From assembly GCF_009600985.1 (NCBI RefSeq), contig NZ_VDFP01000012.1, positions 1-64,000 of the forward strand: a stretch of 64,000 nucleotides of DNA. Direction: 5' to 3'. Source of the DNA: Companilactobacillus halodurans (GTDB lineage Bacteria; Bacillota; Bacilli; Lactobacillales; Lactobacillaceae). Shown here piece by piece: positions 21,320-29,505 of the stretch. The notes below the pieces were generated by a model that worked only from the letters and a program-made list of their open reading frames with translations, searched no databases and was not told the DNA's origin. A program made the translations under genes and the position numbers. Position 1 is the first letter of the stretch, and each line of letters starts with the position of its first letter.

Positions 21320-22432
21320 TTATTTTTTATATACTCTTGGCAATCTTTCACTCAAGCAGCAAAGAATTTCATAATTAATTGTTTTAGCATATTCAGCCAC
21401 ATCAGTAGCGGTGATTTCCTCATCGCCATCTTTACCAATAATAGTTACTCGAGTACCGACTGGCATTTTCTTAGGAAGTCGAACCATGAATTGATCCATG
21501 CAGACCCGACCAACAATCTGACATTTTTGACCATTGATCAAAACATTTGAACCAGACATCCGGCGCAACCAACCATCTGAATAGCCAATGGGAACCGTAC
21601 CGATCCATTCATCCTCTTGGCTTGTGTAAGTTGCACCATATCCAATACTTGTACCAGCCTTGACTTTCTTAACAAAAACTAGCTCTGAATAAAGGCTCAA
21701 AGCAGGTTCTAATTTAAATGGCAATTGCGTAATATCTGTCCCTGAAGGGTTTAAACCATACAAGGCAATTCCATAGCGCACCATATTGATGGCCAAATCC
21801 TTATGCCACAAAGCTGTTGCTGAATTTGCACAGTGAACATAAGTAAAGTTCGTGGGCAAATCTCTCTTCATTTCTTTGAAATTTGCAACTTGTTTTTCAA
21901 AATACTTTTCATCAGGACTATCTGCTGTTGCAAAGTGCGTGAATAAACCTTCTGGAATAAAGGCTCTTTGATGTTCGTTCAAGAAATTGCAGGCTTCAAC
22001 TAAATCATCGCGGTTTTGAAAACCGATTCGACCCATACCACTATCGATGGCAAGATGAACTTTTAAGTTAGTTGTTCGTAATTCGACAGCCACCTTTAGC
22101 CAATCTAGGTCACCAACTGTAACTGATATATTAGCTCTTGAAGCGATTTTTGCATACTCGACGGGAATTATACCTAAAACGAGAATTGGAGCTTGTACGC
22201 CACTATTACGTACCTCTAAAGCCTCATCTAATGTAGCTACGCATAAACCAGTTGCACCATAAGCAATTTCTGCTTGAGCAACCTTAACTAAACCGTGACC
22301 ATAAGCATTAGCTTTTACGACTGCAAAAACCTCAGTACCTTCAGGGACGGCATTTAACTCATTTTGAAGATTCTTTTTTAATTTGCTTAAATCAACTTCC
22401 ACATAAGCTGGACGATGAATTGATGGTAACAT
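21320..22432 (-). CDS. alr: Alanine racemase
   Basis: PLP enzyme making D-alanine for peptidoglycan and teichoic acids. The 370-residue protein has the PLP lysine in FAVVKANAYGHG (about K39), the second catalytic tyrosine in SIGYGATYTS, and the RVCMDQFMV motif. It starts one base after the acpS stop, so the two are co-translated, an arrangement common in Firmicutes (acpS-alr). Transcription must come from upstream of acpS, through structured repeat copy 1. Confidence 0.97.
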   Translation of the reverse strand: MLPSIHRPAYVEVDLSKLKKNLQNELNAVPEGTEVFAVVKANAYGHGLVKVAQAEIAYGATGLCVATLDEALEVRNSGVQAPILVLGIIPVEYAKIASRANISVTVGDLDWLKVAVELRTTNLKVHLAIDSGMGRIGFQNRDDLVEACNFLNEHQRAFIPEGLFTHFATADSPDEKYFEKQVANFKEMKRDLPTNFTYVHCANSATALWHKDLAINMVRYGIALYGLNPSGTDITQLPFKLEPALSLYSELVFVKKVKAGTSIGYGATYTSQEDEWIGTVPIGYSDGWLRRMSGSNVLINGQKCQIVGRVCMDQFMVRLPKKMPVGTRVTIIGKDGDEEITATDVAEYAKTINYEILCCLSERLPRVYKK

Positions 22433-22433
22433 A

Positions 22434-22793
22434 TTACTCTGCCTCCTCTAGAATAACCTCGGTTATTACTAGCTCATCAGTATCCGAAATAGATACCAAG
22501 ATATTTCCTTTAAATAAATCAGTTTTGATATAAGGTTGACCAGATTGATGATTCAAAATGCTCAAATCATGAAAACCGATGCCACGAAGCCCAGTTCCCA
22601 TAGCTTTAGTGAAAGCCTCCTTAACAGAGAAACGCCCTGTTAGATAAGTAATCTTAGCCTTTTCAGTATTTAAAGAATTGAAAACAGCAATCTCATCTTC
22701 ATTTAAAATTTTCTCCAAAAATCGAGGATGACGACCATAAATCTTACGTACTCGATCAATCTCCGCAATATCTATACCCAGACCCTTAATCAT
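22434..22793 (-). CDS. acpS: Holo-[acyl-carrier-protein] synthase
   Basis: Transfers 4'-phosphopantetheine from CoA to apo-ACP, activating fatty-acid synthesis. The 119-residue protein has the family motifs GIDIAEIDRVRK (N-terminal Asp, Mg binding) and GRFSVKEAFTKAMGTGL (Glu, Mg/CoA binding). A strong AAGGAG site lies before the ATG. The 5' side is unusual: structured repeat copy 1 ends right at the A-run of the Shine-Dalgarno, so the leader RNA would carry a long hairpin directly upstream of the ribosome site. Confidence 0.96.
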   Translation of the reverse strand: MIKGLGIDIAEIDRVRKIYGRHPRFLEKILNEDEIAVFNSLNTEKAKITYLTGRFSVKEAFTKAMGTGLRGIGFHDLSILNHQSGQPYIKTDLFKGNILVSISDTDELVITEVILEEAE

Positions 22794-22816
22794 ATATAGA
22801 ATACAACTCCTTTTTT

Positions 22817-22937
22817 AGAGAGCGGAACAAGGGCGATTAGCTCTCGGAGCGTAAGACAATTTCTCAAATTGGCTGCGTAGCAGACGGTTTGGGAAATAGA
22901 CTTAGGTGTAGAGAGTTGCCCTTGTGCAGCTCGTTTC
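22817..22937 (-). repeat. Structured repeat, copy 1 (acpS leader)
   Basis: Copy 1 of a four-member family of long stepped hairpins (others at 37441, 58994 and 59131). In family orientation it reads from the minus strand: GAAACGAG start and CTCTCT end. Stems, plus coordinates: 22827-22834 with 22918-22925, CTCTC 22841-22845 with GAGAG 22911-22915, TAAG 22852-22855 with CTTA 22901-22904, CTGC 22873-22876 with GCAG 22880-22883. Sequences of the stems differ from the other copies but pairing is kept. It abuts the acpS ribosome site. Confidence 0.85.
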
Positions 22938-22980
22938 AGTGAACAAGCACAATAAAGTGACTTAATTATACAAAAAAATT

Positions 22981-22999
22981 AAGTAAGTATAACTTACTT
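22981..22999. promoter_or_regulatory. 19-bp palindrome, possible operator
   Basis: AAGTAAGT, three central bases, ACTTACTT: a perfect inverted repeat. It overlaps where the -35 of a minus-strand promoter with TATAAT near 22967 would fall, so it could be an operator for acpS-alr. The binding protein is unknown. Confidence 0.4.
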
Positions 23000-23131
23000 G
23001 TTTTCAAGTTCAGAGTTCAAAAACATACTTAACCTCTGAATAAAGTTACCTAATATGCTTTATTTCAAAAGAGATACCGAAAAAATAACTCACATGCATC
23101 TCATATAACTCATTAAACCAACAGAAAAAAC

Positions 23132-23196
23132 TTATCCACAAGTTTATCCTTGTGCAAAAAAATTAATTTTTTAAAAATCAAAAGCGCTTATCCACA
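23132..23196 (+). promoter_or_regulatory. Two DnaA boxes
   Basis: Two exact TTATCCACA nonamers in the same orientation (23132-23140 and 23188-23196), with a weaker TTATCC match at about 23144 between them. They match the high-affinity DnaA box consensus. No dnaA or dnaN gene is nearby, so this is not obviously the replication origin. Confidence 0.55.
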
Positions 23197-23345
23197 AACA
23201 CTTCCAACTCCATTGGTAACTTGTGAAGTCTAAGCCTAAATGATAGCATTTTCAAAATACTTTACAAGTCCAATTAGGCAAAATACTTCATAAAATTATT
23301 TATTAAGTGTTATTTATTCTAAGCACTTGCCCTATTTTACTGTAC

Positions 23346-23379
23346 AAAAAAAGGCAAAGTAAACTCATTTACCTTGCCT
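23346..23379 (-). terminator. cshA terminator
   Basis: A 12-bp stem with one G-T pair (23352-23363 with 23368-23379, 4-nt loop) is followed by seven T on the minus strand. Confidence 0.9.
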
Positions 23380-23404
23380 AAATCAAAAATATTATAATTT
23401 TATA

Positions 23405-24937
23405 TTATTTTTCTAGATTTGTTCTAATCTTGAATGATTTCTTGCTACGTCCGTGACGACGATTGTCATGTTCACGACGCTTGCCACCATTCTTGTCATC
23501 ATGATGATCATTGTTACGACGTCTGTGATGGTTTTCGCCACCATTACGACGACCGCGACCACCGTTATTTCTACCACGACGGCCATGACCTGATCTACTG
23601 TGACTAACTTTTCTAGATGGAAGTGGTCTTTCAGGAGCAATCTTAACGGGAACACTTTCAGCATCTTTGATTGCATCACTCAAGAATACTCGTGTGATAT
23701 CTTCAGCTGAATATTCTGAAAGCAATTCTGTAACAGCGTCATCAAAACGATCAAGATGTTTGTCATGTTCCAAAGTATCTTTAATCTCTTGTTTAACTGC
23801 TTCAAGTTGTCCTTTAAGAACTTCTTTATCAGTTGGTGGAGCCATTGGTTCCATGCGCTTCTTTGTTAGGTTTTCGATTGTACGTAAGTAACCCATTTCG
23901 TTTGGTGTAACGAAAGTTACTGACACACCAGAGTGTCCGGCACGTCCTGTACGTCCAATACGGTGAACATAACTGTCAGGATCTTGAGGAATATCATAGT
24001 TATAAACATGTGATACACCGGAAATATCCAAACCACGAGCAGCAACATCAGTTGCCACAAGGAAGTCTAACTTACCAGCTTTGAACTTACGTAAAACGCT
24101 CGTTCTCTTATCTTGTGATAAGTCTCCGTGAATACCTTCAGCGTTGTAACCACGAGCTTGCAATCCACGAGTCAATTCGTCAACACGACGCTTAGTACGT
24201 CCGAAAATCAAGGCCAATTCAGGTGCTTGAACATCGAAAAGACGTGTCATCAAATCAAATTTTTCAAAATCTTTTGCTTTAACAAAGTATTGTTCAATCT
24301 TGTCAGCAGTCAATTCCTTTGACTTAATCTTAACAATCTTAGGTTCAGTCATGAACTTATCAGCAATCTTCATGATTGGCTTAGGCATTGTTGCAGAGAA
24401 CAACAATGTTTGGTGCTTATTAGGTACGTTTGATAGGATACTTTCAATATCTTCAACGAATCCCATGTCCAACATTTCATCAGCTTCATCAAGTACAACA
24501 GTCTTAACGTTGTGCAACTTCAAAGTGTGACGGTTGATGTGATCGAGCATTCTACCCGGTGTACCAACGATGATTTGTGGATGGCTCTTTAGAGCACGAA
24601 TTTGTCTTCTAATATCTGATCCACCATAAACACTTTGAACTTTAACTTTCTTCTTACTACCTAAACGATATAACTCTTCTTGAGTTTGGATAGCTAATTC
24701 TCTAGTTGGTGAGATAATCAATGCTTGAATATCGCTTGATTGAGTATCAACGGCATTTAGCAATGGTAAGCCAAAGGCTGCCGTCTTACCTGTACCAGTT
24801 TGAGCTTGTCCGATAACGTCGTCGCCAGTCATAACTAGTGGAATAGTTTGAGCTTGGATAGGTGTAGTTTCTTCAAAACCGGCTTCGTCTACGGCACTCA
24901 ATAATCTGGGATCTAAATCTAATTCTTTAAATTTCAC
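23405..24937 (-). CDS. cshA: DEAD-box ATP-dependent RNA helicase
   Basis: Cytoplasmic RNA helicase of the CshA type, linked in Firmicutes to RNA degradation, ribosome assembly and cold growth. Motifs in order: Q motif ([10 protein letters not shown]), motif [26 protein letters not shown], then in domain 2 [16 protein letters not shown] and [10 protein letters not shown]. After about residue 430 comes a basic Gly/Arg/His/Asn-rich tail, usual for RNA contact but very rich in His here. Start is GTG, with GGAGG six bases upstream. It has its own promoter and terminator. Confidence 0.94.
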   Translation of the reverse strand: MKFKELDLDPRLLSAVDEAGFEETTPIQAQTIPLVMTGDDVIGQAQTGTGKTAAFGLPLLNAVDTQSSDIQALIISPTRELAIQTQEELYRLGSKKKVKVQSVYGGSDIRRQIRALKSHPQIIVGTPGRMLDHINRHTLKLHNVKTVVLDEADEMLDMGFVEDIESILSNVPNKHQTLLFSATMPKPIMKIADKFMTEPKIVKIKSKELTADKIEQYFVKAKDFEKFDLMTRLFDVQAPELALIFGRTKRRVDELTRGLQARGYNAEGIHGDLSQDKRTSVLRKFKAGKLDFLVATDVAARGLDISGVSHVYNYDIPQDPDSYVHRIGRTGRAGHSGVSVTFVTPNEMGYLRTIENLTKKRMEPMAPPTDKEVLKGQLEAVKQEIKDTLEHDKHLDRFDDAVTELLSEYSAEDITRVFLSDAIKDAESVPVKIAPERPLPSRKVSHSRSGHGRRGRNNGGRGRRNGGENHHRRRNNDHHDDKNGGKRREHDNRRHGRSKKSFKIRTNLEK

Positions 24938-24981
24938 AAATGTCCTCCATTTTTTAAAACACGATAAATAACAATTTGACT

Positions 24982-25010
24982 ACTTTACCACGTTTTATAC
25001 ACAAACTCAA
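24982..25010 (-). promoter_or_regulatory. cshA promoter
   Basis: TTGAGT (25005-25010), 17-bp spacer, TAAAGT (24982-24987) on the minus strand, leaving a short leader before the GTG at 24937. Confidence 0.6.
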
Positions 25011-25020
25011 ATAACAACTT

Positions 25021-26385
25021 CTAAATTAAATCATGTAAAACGTTTTCTAAGTGAATTCCATGGCTTCCCTTTAATAAGACGGTGTCATCTGGTTTTAATT
25101 CTTTCTTTAAATCTGTGGTCAAGTCAGCAAGTTGGTCTTTTTCGTACCAAAACAAATTAGAGGAATCATACTTGTCACTGAGTTTATCTTTCAAAAACTT
25201 CATATAATCACCAATTAAATAGACTTTTTCAAAGTCATCTGGACTGATATGTTCAAAGAGAGATTCATGTAGACGCTTAGAAGCATCCCCTAACTCCAAC
25301 ATATCTCCTAAAACGATCAACTTCCGACCGGCTGTTTTTATTTCTTTGAGACTGTTTAAAACTTCAATGGCAGCTGTTGGGTTTGAGTTATACACATCAC
25401 TCAAAATATCAGCACCATTTTTTGCCTTCATCCACTCTGTCCGGTTTTGAGTAACGAACAGATTGCTTAAGGCTTTTTGCATTGCCTCAGGTTGAATATG
25501 AGAAACTTTTCCAACTAATAAAGCAGCCAATGCATTATTAACATTATATTCACCCATCATTGGAATTTCAAAATCTAGCTCTGGCCAAAGGTTAGTCTTA
25601 AATTTAGTTGACGTTTTACCAGGGCTTATTTGTGTTGCATACAAGGTATTACTGTCTTGATTGCCGAAAGTTAACTTCTCTTGATTAACTTTTTTAGCAC
25701 GTTCTAACAATAATGGCTCATCACCATTAAAGACAAATCTTCCGTCTTCTTGTAAGTGAACGACAATCTCCATTTTTGCGTCAGCAATTTTGTCACGAGT
25801 CCCAAAGAACTCAATATGAGCCTCACCAATCATCGTAATAACTGAAATATCTGGATTAGCAATACTGCTCAAATGGTCAATTTGTCCAGGACGGTCCATT
25901 CCCATTTCAACTACCAAAACTTCCGTATTAGTAGGCATATTCAAAATGGTGAATGGTACACCAATTTCATTGTTAAAATTCTGTGGAGTTTTCGCTACAT
26001 TATTATTGGTACTAAGAATTTTTGCAATCATATCTTTGGTAGTAGTCTTCCCATTGCTGCCAGTTACAGCAATAACTCTCGGATTTACTTTACCCAAATA
26101 ATACTTGGCCAATGTTTCAAAAGCGTTCGAAACATTCTTAACGACAACATAAGGTATCTTGTCATTAGGAATATCATGATCGCTTTGCCAAATTGTTGCA
26201 CTCACACCATTTTCAATGGCACTATTTATAAACTCATGTCCATCGCGTTGTCCTTGCAATGGAAAAAATAAGTCGCCCTTTTGAGCTTTGCGACTATCAA
26301 AGCAAACGCCAGTAATTTCGACGTCAGCAATAGAGTCTGCTTGGATTTTTAATGCGGAGTAGACTTCCCTTAACTTCATCTTCAT
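25021..26385 (-). CDS. murF: UDP-MurNAc-tripeptide D-Ala-D-Ala ligase
   Basis: Adds D-Ala-D-Ala to UDP-MurNAc-tripeptide, the last cytoplasmic step of peptidoglycan precursor synthesis. The 454-residue protein has the Mur-ligase ATP loop VTGSNGKTTTKD (about 110), central motifs NFNNEIGVP and VVEMGMDRPGQI, and the C-terminal DVYNSNPTA region. GAGGAAG precedes the ATG. Its neighbours cshA, acpS and alr are a familiar lactobacillus cluster, and alr supplies the D-alanine that reaches MurF through Ddl. Confidence 0.96.
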   Translation of the reverse strand: MKMKLREVYSALKIQADSIADVEITGVCFDSRKAQKGDLFFPLQGQRDGHEFINSAIENGVSATIWQSDHDIPNDKIPYVVVKNVSNAFETLAKYYLGKVNPRVIAVTGSNGKTTTKDMIAKILSTNNNVAKTPQNFNNEIGVPFTILNMPTNTEVLVVEMGMDRPGQIDHLSSIANPDISVITMIGEAHIEFFGTRDKIADAKMEIVVHLQEDGRFVFNGDEPLLLERAKKVNQEKLTFGNQDSNTLYATQISPGKTSTKFKTNLWPELDFEIPMMGEYNVNNALAALLVGKVSHIQPEAMQKALSNLFVTQNRTEWMKAKNGADILSDVYNSNPTAAIEVLNSLKEIKTAGRKLIVLGDMLELGDASKRLHESLFEHISPDDFEKVYLIGDYMKFLKDKLSDKYDSSNLFWYEKDQLADLTTDLKKELKPDDTVLLKGSHGIHLENVLHDLI

Positions 26386-26474
26386 GAAAAAACTTCCTCA
26401 ATTTAAAAAATTAAATTTATAAGAACTAAACAAAAAAAGAGTATACTAAGATACTTAGAAAGGATTTGATGTAT

Positions 26475-27707
26475 ATGACATCTAATGCAGATAATAGTCC
26501 TGAACCGAATAATTATTGGAAACGAAATTTAATCGTTTTATGGTTCAGTACTTTTGTATCAGGTATCGGCTTCAGTATGATAACACCCTTTATGCCATTA
26601 TACATTAACCAGTTAGGTAATTTCACCAAAAGTCAGCTCGTCATCTGGAATGGTATCGCCTTTTCATCGACGTTTCTCGTCATGGCGATAATTTCACCAA
26701 TTTGGGGTAAAATTGCCGATCGACGCGGTCGTAAGTTAATGCTGATTCGAGCTTCTCTAGGTATGGCTATCGTTATATTCCTTCAAGCCTTCGTTACAGC
26801 TCCATGGCAATTAGTTGTTTTACGACTCCTTCAAGGTGTCTTTTCAGGATTCGTCAGCAACGCTAATACCTTGATTGCGTCAACAGCCCCACGTTCAGAA
26901 AGCGGACAGGCTCTTGGTACTCTAAACACTGGAGTCATTTCAGGAACGCTTTTAGGACCTTTGGTCGGTGGTGTCATCGCGCAGTATTTTGGTTATCGCA
27001 TACCATTTATGATAACCAGTACATTGCTATTCATTGCCTTTATTTTGGTAATAATCTTTATCCAAGAGGATTTCAAACCAATTCCAAAAGGACAAGAAGA
27101 ATCAACTAAAGAGATTTTCCACAAGTTGAAAAATCCTAATCTGATTTTGGCAATGTTCGTTACGACTATGATCGTGCAAACATCGAATAACTCGATTAAT
27201 CCAATCATCAGTTTGTATGTTAAACAATTGATGCATAATTCTAGTCAAGTCACCTTAGTAGCCGGCGTAGTTGCTGCAATGCCAGGGATTGCCAACATTA
27301 TCGCTGCCCCAAGATTTGGAGCTTTGGGAGATAAAATTGGTACTGGTAAAATTCTGGTTGGTGGTTTGATTTTTGCAATACTTGTCTATATTCCACAGGC
27401 ATTTGTTACTAATGTTTGGCAACTAGCAGTTTTGCGATTCTTAGTTGGTATTTCTGATGCTTGTTTGGTACCACAAATTCAAACCATCTTGGCCAAATAC
27501 ACTGATGCCAAATACACCGGTCGAATCTTTGGATATAATCAGTCATTCCAATCAGTTGGTAATGTCTGTGGACCATTGCTAGGTTCTTCTATCTCAAGTG
27601 TCTTGAGTTATTCCTCTGTCTTCTTGAGCACTAGTTTCCTAGCCTTGATCAACTTTACCTGGGTATTTTCACACTTGAAGTTAAAGAAGAATAAACCAAA
27701 AAAATAA
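26475..27707 (+). CDS. MFS transporter, multidrug efflux type
   Basis: A 12-helix major facilitator with the DHA1-type motif A between helices 2 and 3 (WGKIADRRGRKLMLIRASLG) and the drug-antiporter motif C on helix 5 (GTLLGPLVGGVIAQYFG). Such proteins export hydrophobic drugs by proton antiport; the substrate is not predictable. I prefer the ATG at 26475, ten bases from AAAGGA, over the TTG and ATG just upstream. It is divergent from murF and convergent with rpmE2. Confidence 0.85.
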   Translation: MTSNADNSPEPNNYWKRNLIVLWFSTFVSGIGFSMITPFMPLYINQLGNFTKSQLVIWNGIAFSSTFLVMAIISPIWGKIADRRGRKLMLIRASLGMAIVIFLQAFVTAPWQLVVLRLLQGVFSGFVSNANTLIASTAPRSESGQALGTLNTGVISGTLLGPLVGGVIAQYFGYRIPFMITSTLLFIAFILVIIFIQEDFKPIPKGQEESTKEIFHKLKNPNLILAMFVTTMIVQTSNNSINPIISLYVKQLMHNSSQVTLVAGVVAAMPGIANIIAAPRFGALGDKIGTGKILVGGLIFAILVYIPQAFVTNVWQLAVLRFLVGISDACLVPQIQTILAKYTDAKYTGRIFGYNQSFQSVGNVCGPLLGSSISSVLSYSSVFLSTSFLALINFTWVFSHLKLKKNKPKK

Positions 27708-27730
27708 GCCATCCGAACGGATGACTTTTT
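27706..27730. terminator. Bidirectional terminator, MFS gene and rpmE2
   Basis: CATCCG/CGGATG with a 2-nt core, extended outward, has T runs on both strands. It lies within 30 bases of the stops of the two convergent genes. Confidence 0.75.
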
Positions 27731-27739
27731 TTATTCGTT

Positions 27740-27988
27740 TTACTTGTTTTGCAAGCCATATTTCTTGTTGAAACGATCGATACGTCCATCTGCTTGAGCA
27801 AACTTTTGTTTACCAGTATAGAAAGGATGTGAATCTGATGAAATTTCAACACGAACTAATGGGTATTCTGTACCTTCATAATCAACTGTTTCACTTGATT
27901 GAACTGTTGAACCAGCTAAGAACTTCTTACCTGTTGAAGAGTCCATAAATACAACTTGGTGATAATCTGGGTGAATTCCTTGTTTCAT
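27740..27988 (-). CDS. rpmE2: 50S ribosomal protein L31 type B
   Basis: Large-subunit ribosomal protein. The 82-residue form lacks the CxxC zinc ligands of type A L31, so it is the zinc-independent paralogue often induced under zinc limitation (established for the family). I set the start at the ATG at 27988 ([13 protein letters not shown]), which follows AAAGGAGCG; the frame extends seven codons upstream into the ribosome site. The protein is very basic at its end ([12 protein letters not shown]). No clear Zur box was seen. Confidence 0.94.
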   Translation of the reverse strand: MKQGIHPDYHQVVFMDSSTGKKFLAGSTVQSSETVDYEGTEYPLVRVEISSDSHPFYTGKQKFAQADGRIDRFNKKYGLQNK

Positions 27989-28052
27989 TCTATGTCGCTC
28001 CTTTGCCATAAATCCTTAACGGAAATATAGATTAAATTACTAACAGTGTTTA

Positions 28053-28081
28053 ATATTATCATGAGTTAGCTAATTATTCAA
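28053..28081 (-). promoter_or_regulatory. rpmE2 promoter
   Basis: TTGAAT (28076-28081), 17-bp spacer, TAATAT (28053-28058) with extended TGA on the minus strand, 65 bases before the start codon. Confidence 0.65.
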
Positions 28082-28136
28082 TAGATTCCTAATAATGTAA
28101 ATTGACTTTTTGGTCAGAAACTGAATCAATCAACCT

Positions 28137-28169
28137 AAAAAAGAGAACGCCAATGGCGTCCTCTTTTTT
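28137..28169 (-). terminator. murA terminator
   Basis: AAAAAAGAG and CTCTTTTTT flank a GC core (ACGCC/GGCGT, 3-nt loop); T runs occur on both sides, 20 bases after the murA stop. Confidence 0.9.
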
Positions 28170-28190
28170 GATAAATTAAACAATCAAAAA

Positions 28191-29471
28191 TTAAGATTCA
28201 ATCATATCGTCTTCACCAATCAATTTAACATCGGCGTTTAAACAATGCAACTTCCAGACTACTTGATCGTAGCCACGTAAAATATTTTCGGCATGGTCAA
28301 TTACCGTTTGACCATCAGCTAATAATCCGGCAATCATTAAACAAGCTCCAGCACGAATCTCATCAGCTGAAACATTAGCACCCTTCAATTTGGCACCACC
28401 GTGAACAAAGATTAAATCATTTTCACTAGTAATGTCTGCTCCCATCTTATTAAGTTGGGAAATGTGCTTAACTCGTTTAGGATAAATCGTATCAACGACC
28501 ATCGCTTCGCCACTAGCTTTCATCAAAAGTGGCGTAATTGGTTGCTGTAAATCCGTTGCAAAGCCAGGATATGGCATTGTTTTGATATTAACAGCTTTCA
28601 AATTTGGTGATGGTTTAACGTAAATACTATCTTCGCCAACTTCTAAGTTGACTCCCATTTCATCCAGTTTAGCTAAGAAAGCATCCAAGTGCTCGCTGAT
28701 GATATTCTTGACGAGAATACCACCACCATTGGCTGCAGCTAAGCTTAGATAAGTTCCTGCTTCAATCCGGTCTGGAATAATTGTGTGTGCATTATTGGAA
28801 CGAAGATTATCTACACCTTCAATTCTAATTGTTTCCGTACCTACACCACGAATAACAGCACCCATATTATTCAAAAATGTTGCTAAATCAATGATTTCTG
28901 GTTCCTTAGCGGCATTTTCAATCACAGTTGTCCCCTTAGCCTTAACAGCTGCCAGAATAACATTGATTGTTGCACCGACTGAAACCATATCTAAAAAGAT
29001 TTTGGCTCCTTTAAGACCCTCTTGTGGAGCAGTAATAATGATCTGCCCATGTTTGTTCTCAACGTGTGCCCCTAGTGCTTCGAATCCTTTGATATGTTGA
29101 TCAATTGGACGTGGTCCAATGTCGTCACCACCAGGAAAACCAACTACTGCTTTACCAAAGCGACCCAGCATGGCACCCATAAAATAATATGAAGCGCGCA
29201 AACTGCTAACTTTTCCACTTGGCAATTCAGCAAATTGAATCTTAGTTGGATCAATTCGCAATACATCATTATTCATTTCTGAAGTAACGTTCATATCTTT
29301 CAAAATAGAACGTAAGTTTTTTACATCTCTAATTTGTGGAACAGAATCTAACACTACCGGTGTTTCAGATAAGATAGCTGCAGGTATCAAAGCGACAGTG
29401 CTATTTTTAGCGCCACCGATCGTTACCTCACCTGATAACTTCTTTCCACCGTTGATTACAAGTTTTTGCAT
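28191..29471 (-). CDS. murA: UDP-GlcNAc 1-carboxyvinyltransferase with Asp at the Cys115 position
   Basis: First committed step of peptidoglycan synthesis: transfers enolpyruvate from PEP to UDP-GlcNAc. The 426-residue protein has the EPSP-synthase fold and family motifs (GGAKNSTVALIP at the N-terminus, RASYYFMGAMLGRFG, GPRPIDQHIKGFEALGA). The loop that normally reads PGGC-x-IG reads PGGDDIG: residue 116 (codon at 29124-29126, GAC) is Asp where E. coli has Cys115. Asp at this site keeps activity and blocks fosfomycin alkylation (established for mycobacterial and chlamydial MurA). It lies 34 bases after pyrG. Firmicutes often have two murA genes; which paralogue this is cannot be told here. 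Confidence 0.95.
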   Translation of the reverse strand: MQKLVINGGKKLSGEVTIGGAKNSTVALIPAAILSETPVVLDSVPQIRDVKNLRSILKDMNVTSEMNNDVLRIDPTKIQFAELPSGKVSSLRASYYFMGAMLGRFGKAVVGFPGGDDIGPRPIDQHIKGFEALGAHVENKHGQIIITAPQEGLKGAKIFLDMVSVGATINVILAAVKAKGTTVIENAAKEPEIIDLATFLNNMGAVIRGVGTETIRIEGVDNLRSNNAHTIIPDRIEAGTYLSLAAANGGGILVKNIISEHLDAFLAKLDEMGVNLEVGEDSIYVKPSPNLKAVNIKTMPYPGFATDLQQPITPLLMKASGEAMVVDTIYPKRVKHISQLNKMGADITSENDLIFVHGGAKLKGANVSADEIRAGACLMIAGLLADGQTVIDHAENILRGYDQVVWKLHCLNADVKLIGEDDMIES

Positions 29472-29505
29472 AAGCTTTTTCCTAACTATATTTGACTACC
29501 GAAGA

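Larger units (their letters stand above)
22938..23345. other. Gene-free AT-rich region upstream of acpS
   Basis: About 400 bases without a supportable gene. It holds a TATAAT on the minus strand near 22967 (possible acpS promoter), a 19-bp palindrome (22981-22999), a spaced inverted repeat TTCAGAG/CTCTGAA (23009-23015 with 23034-23040), and two perfect DnaA boxes. I found no tRNA, 6S, tmRNA or riboswitch signature. Confidence 0.6.

Noticed and set aside
23132-23196. Chromosomal replication origin
   Set aside because: Two DnaA boxes are too few, and dnaA, dnaN and rpmH are not nearby. Reported only as a box pair.
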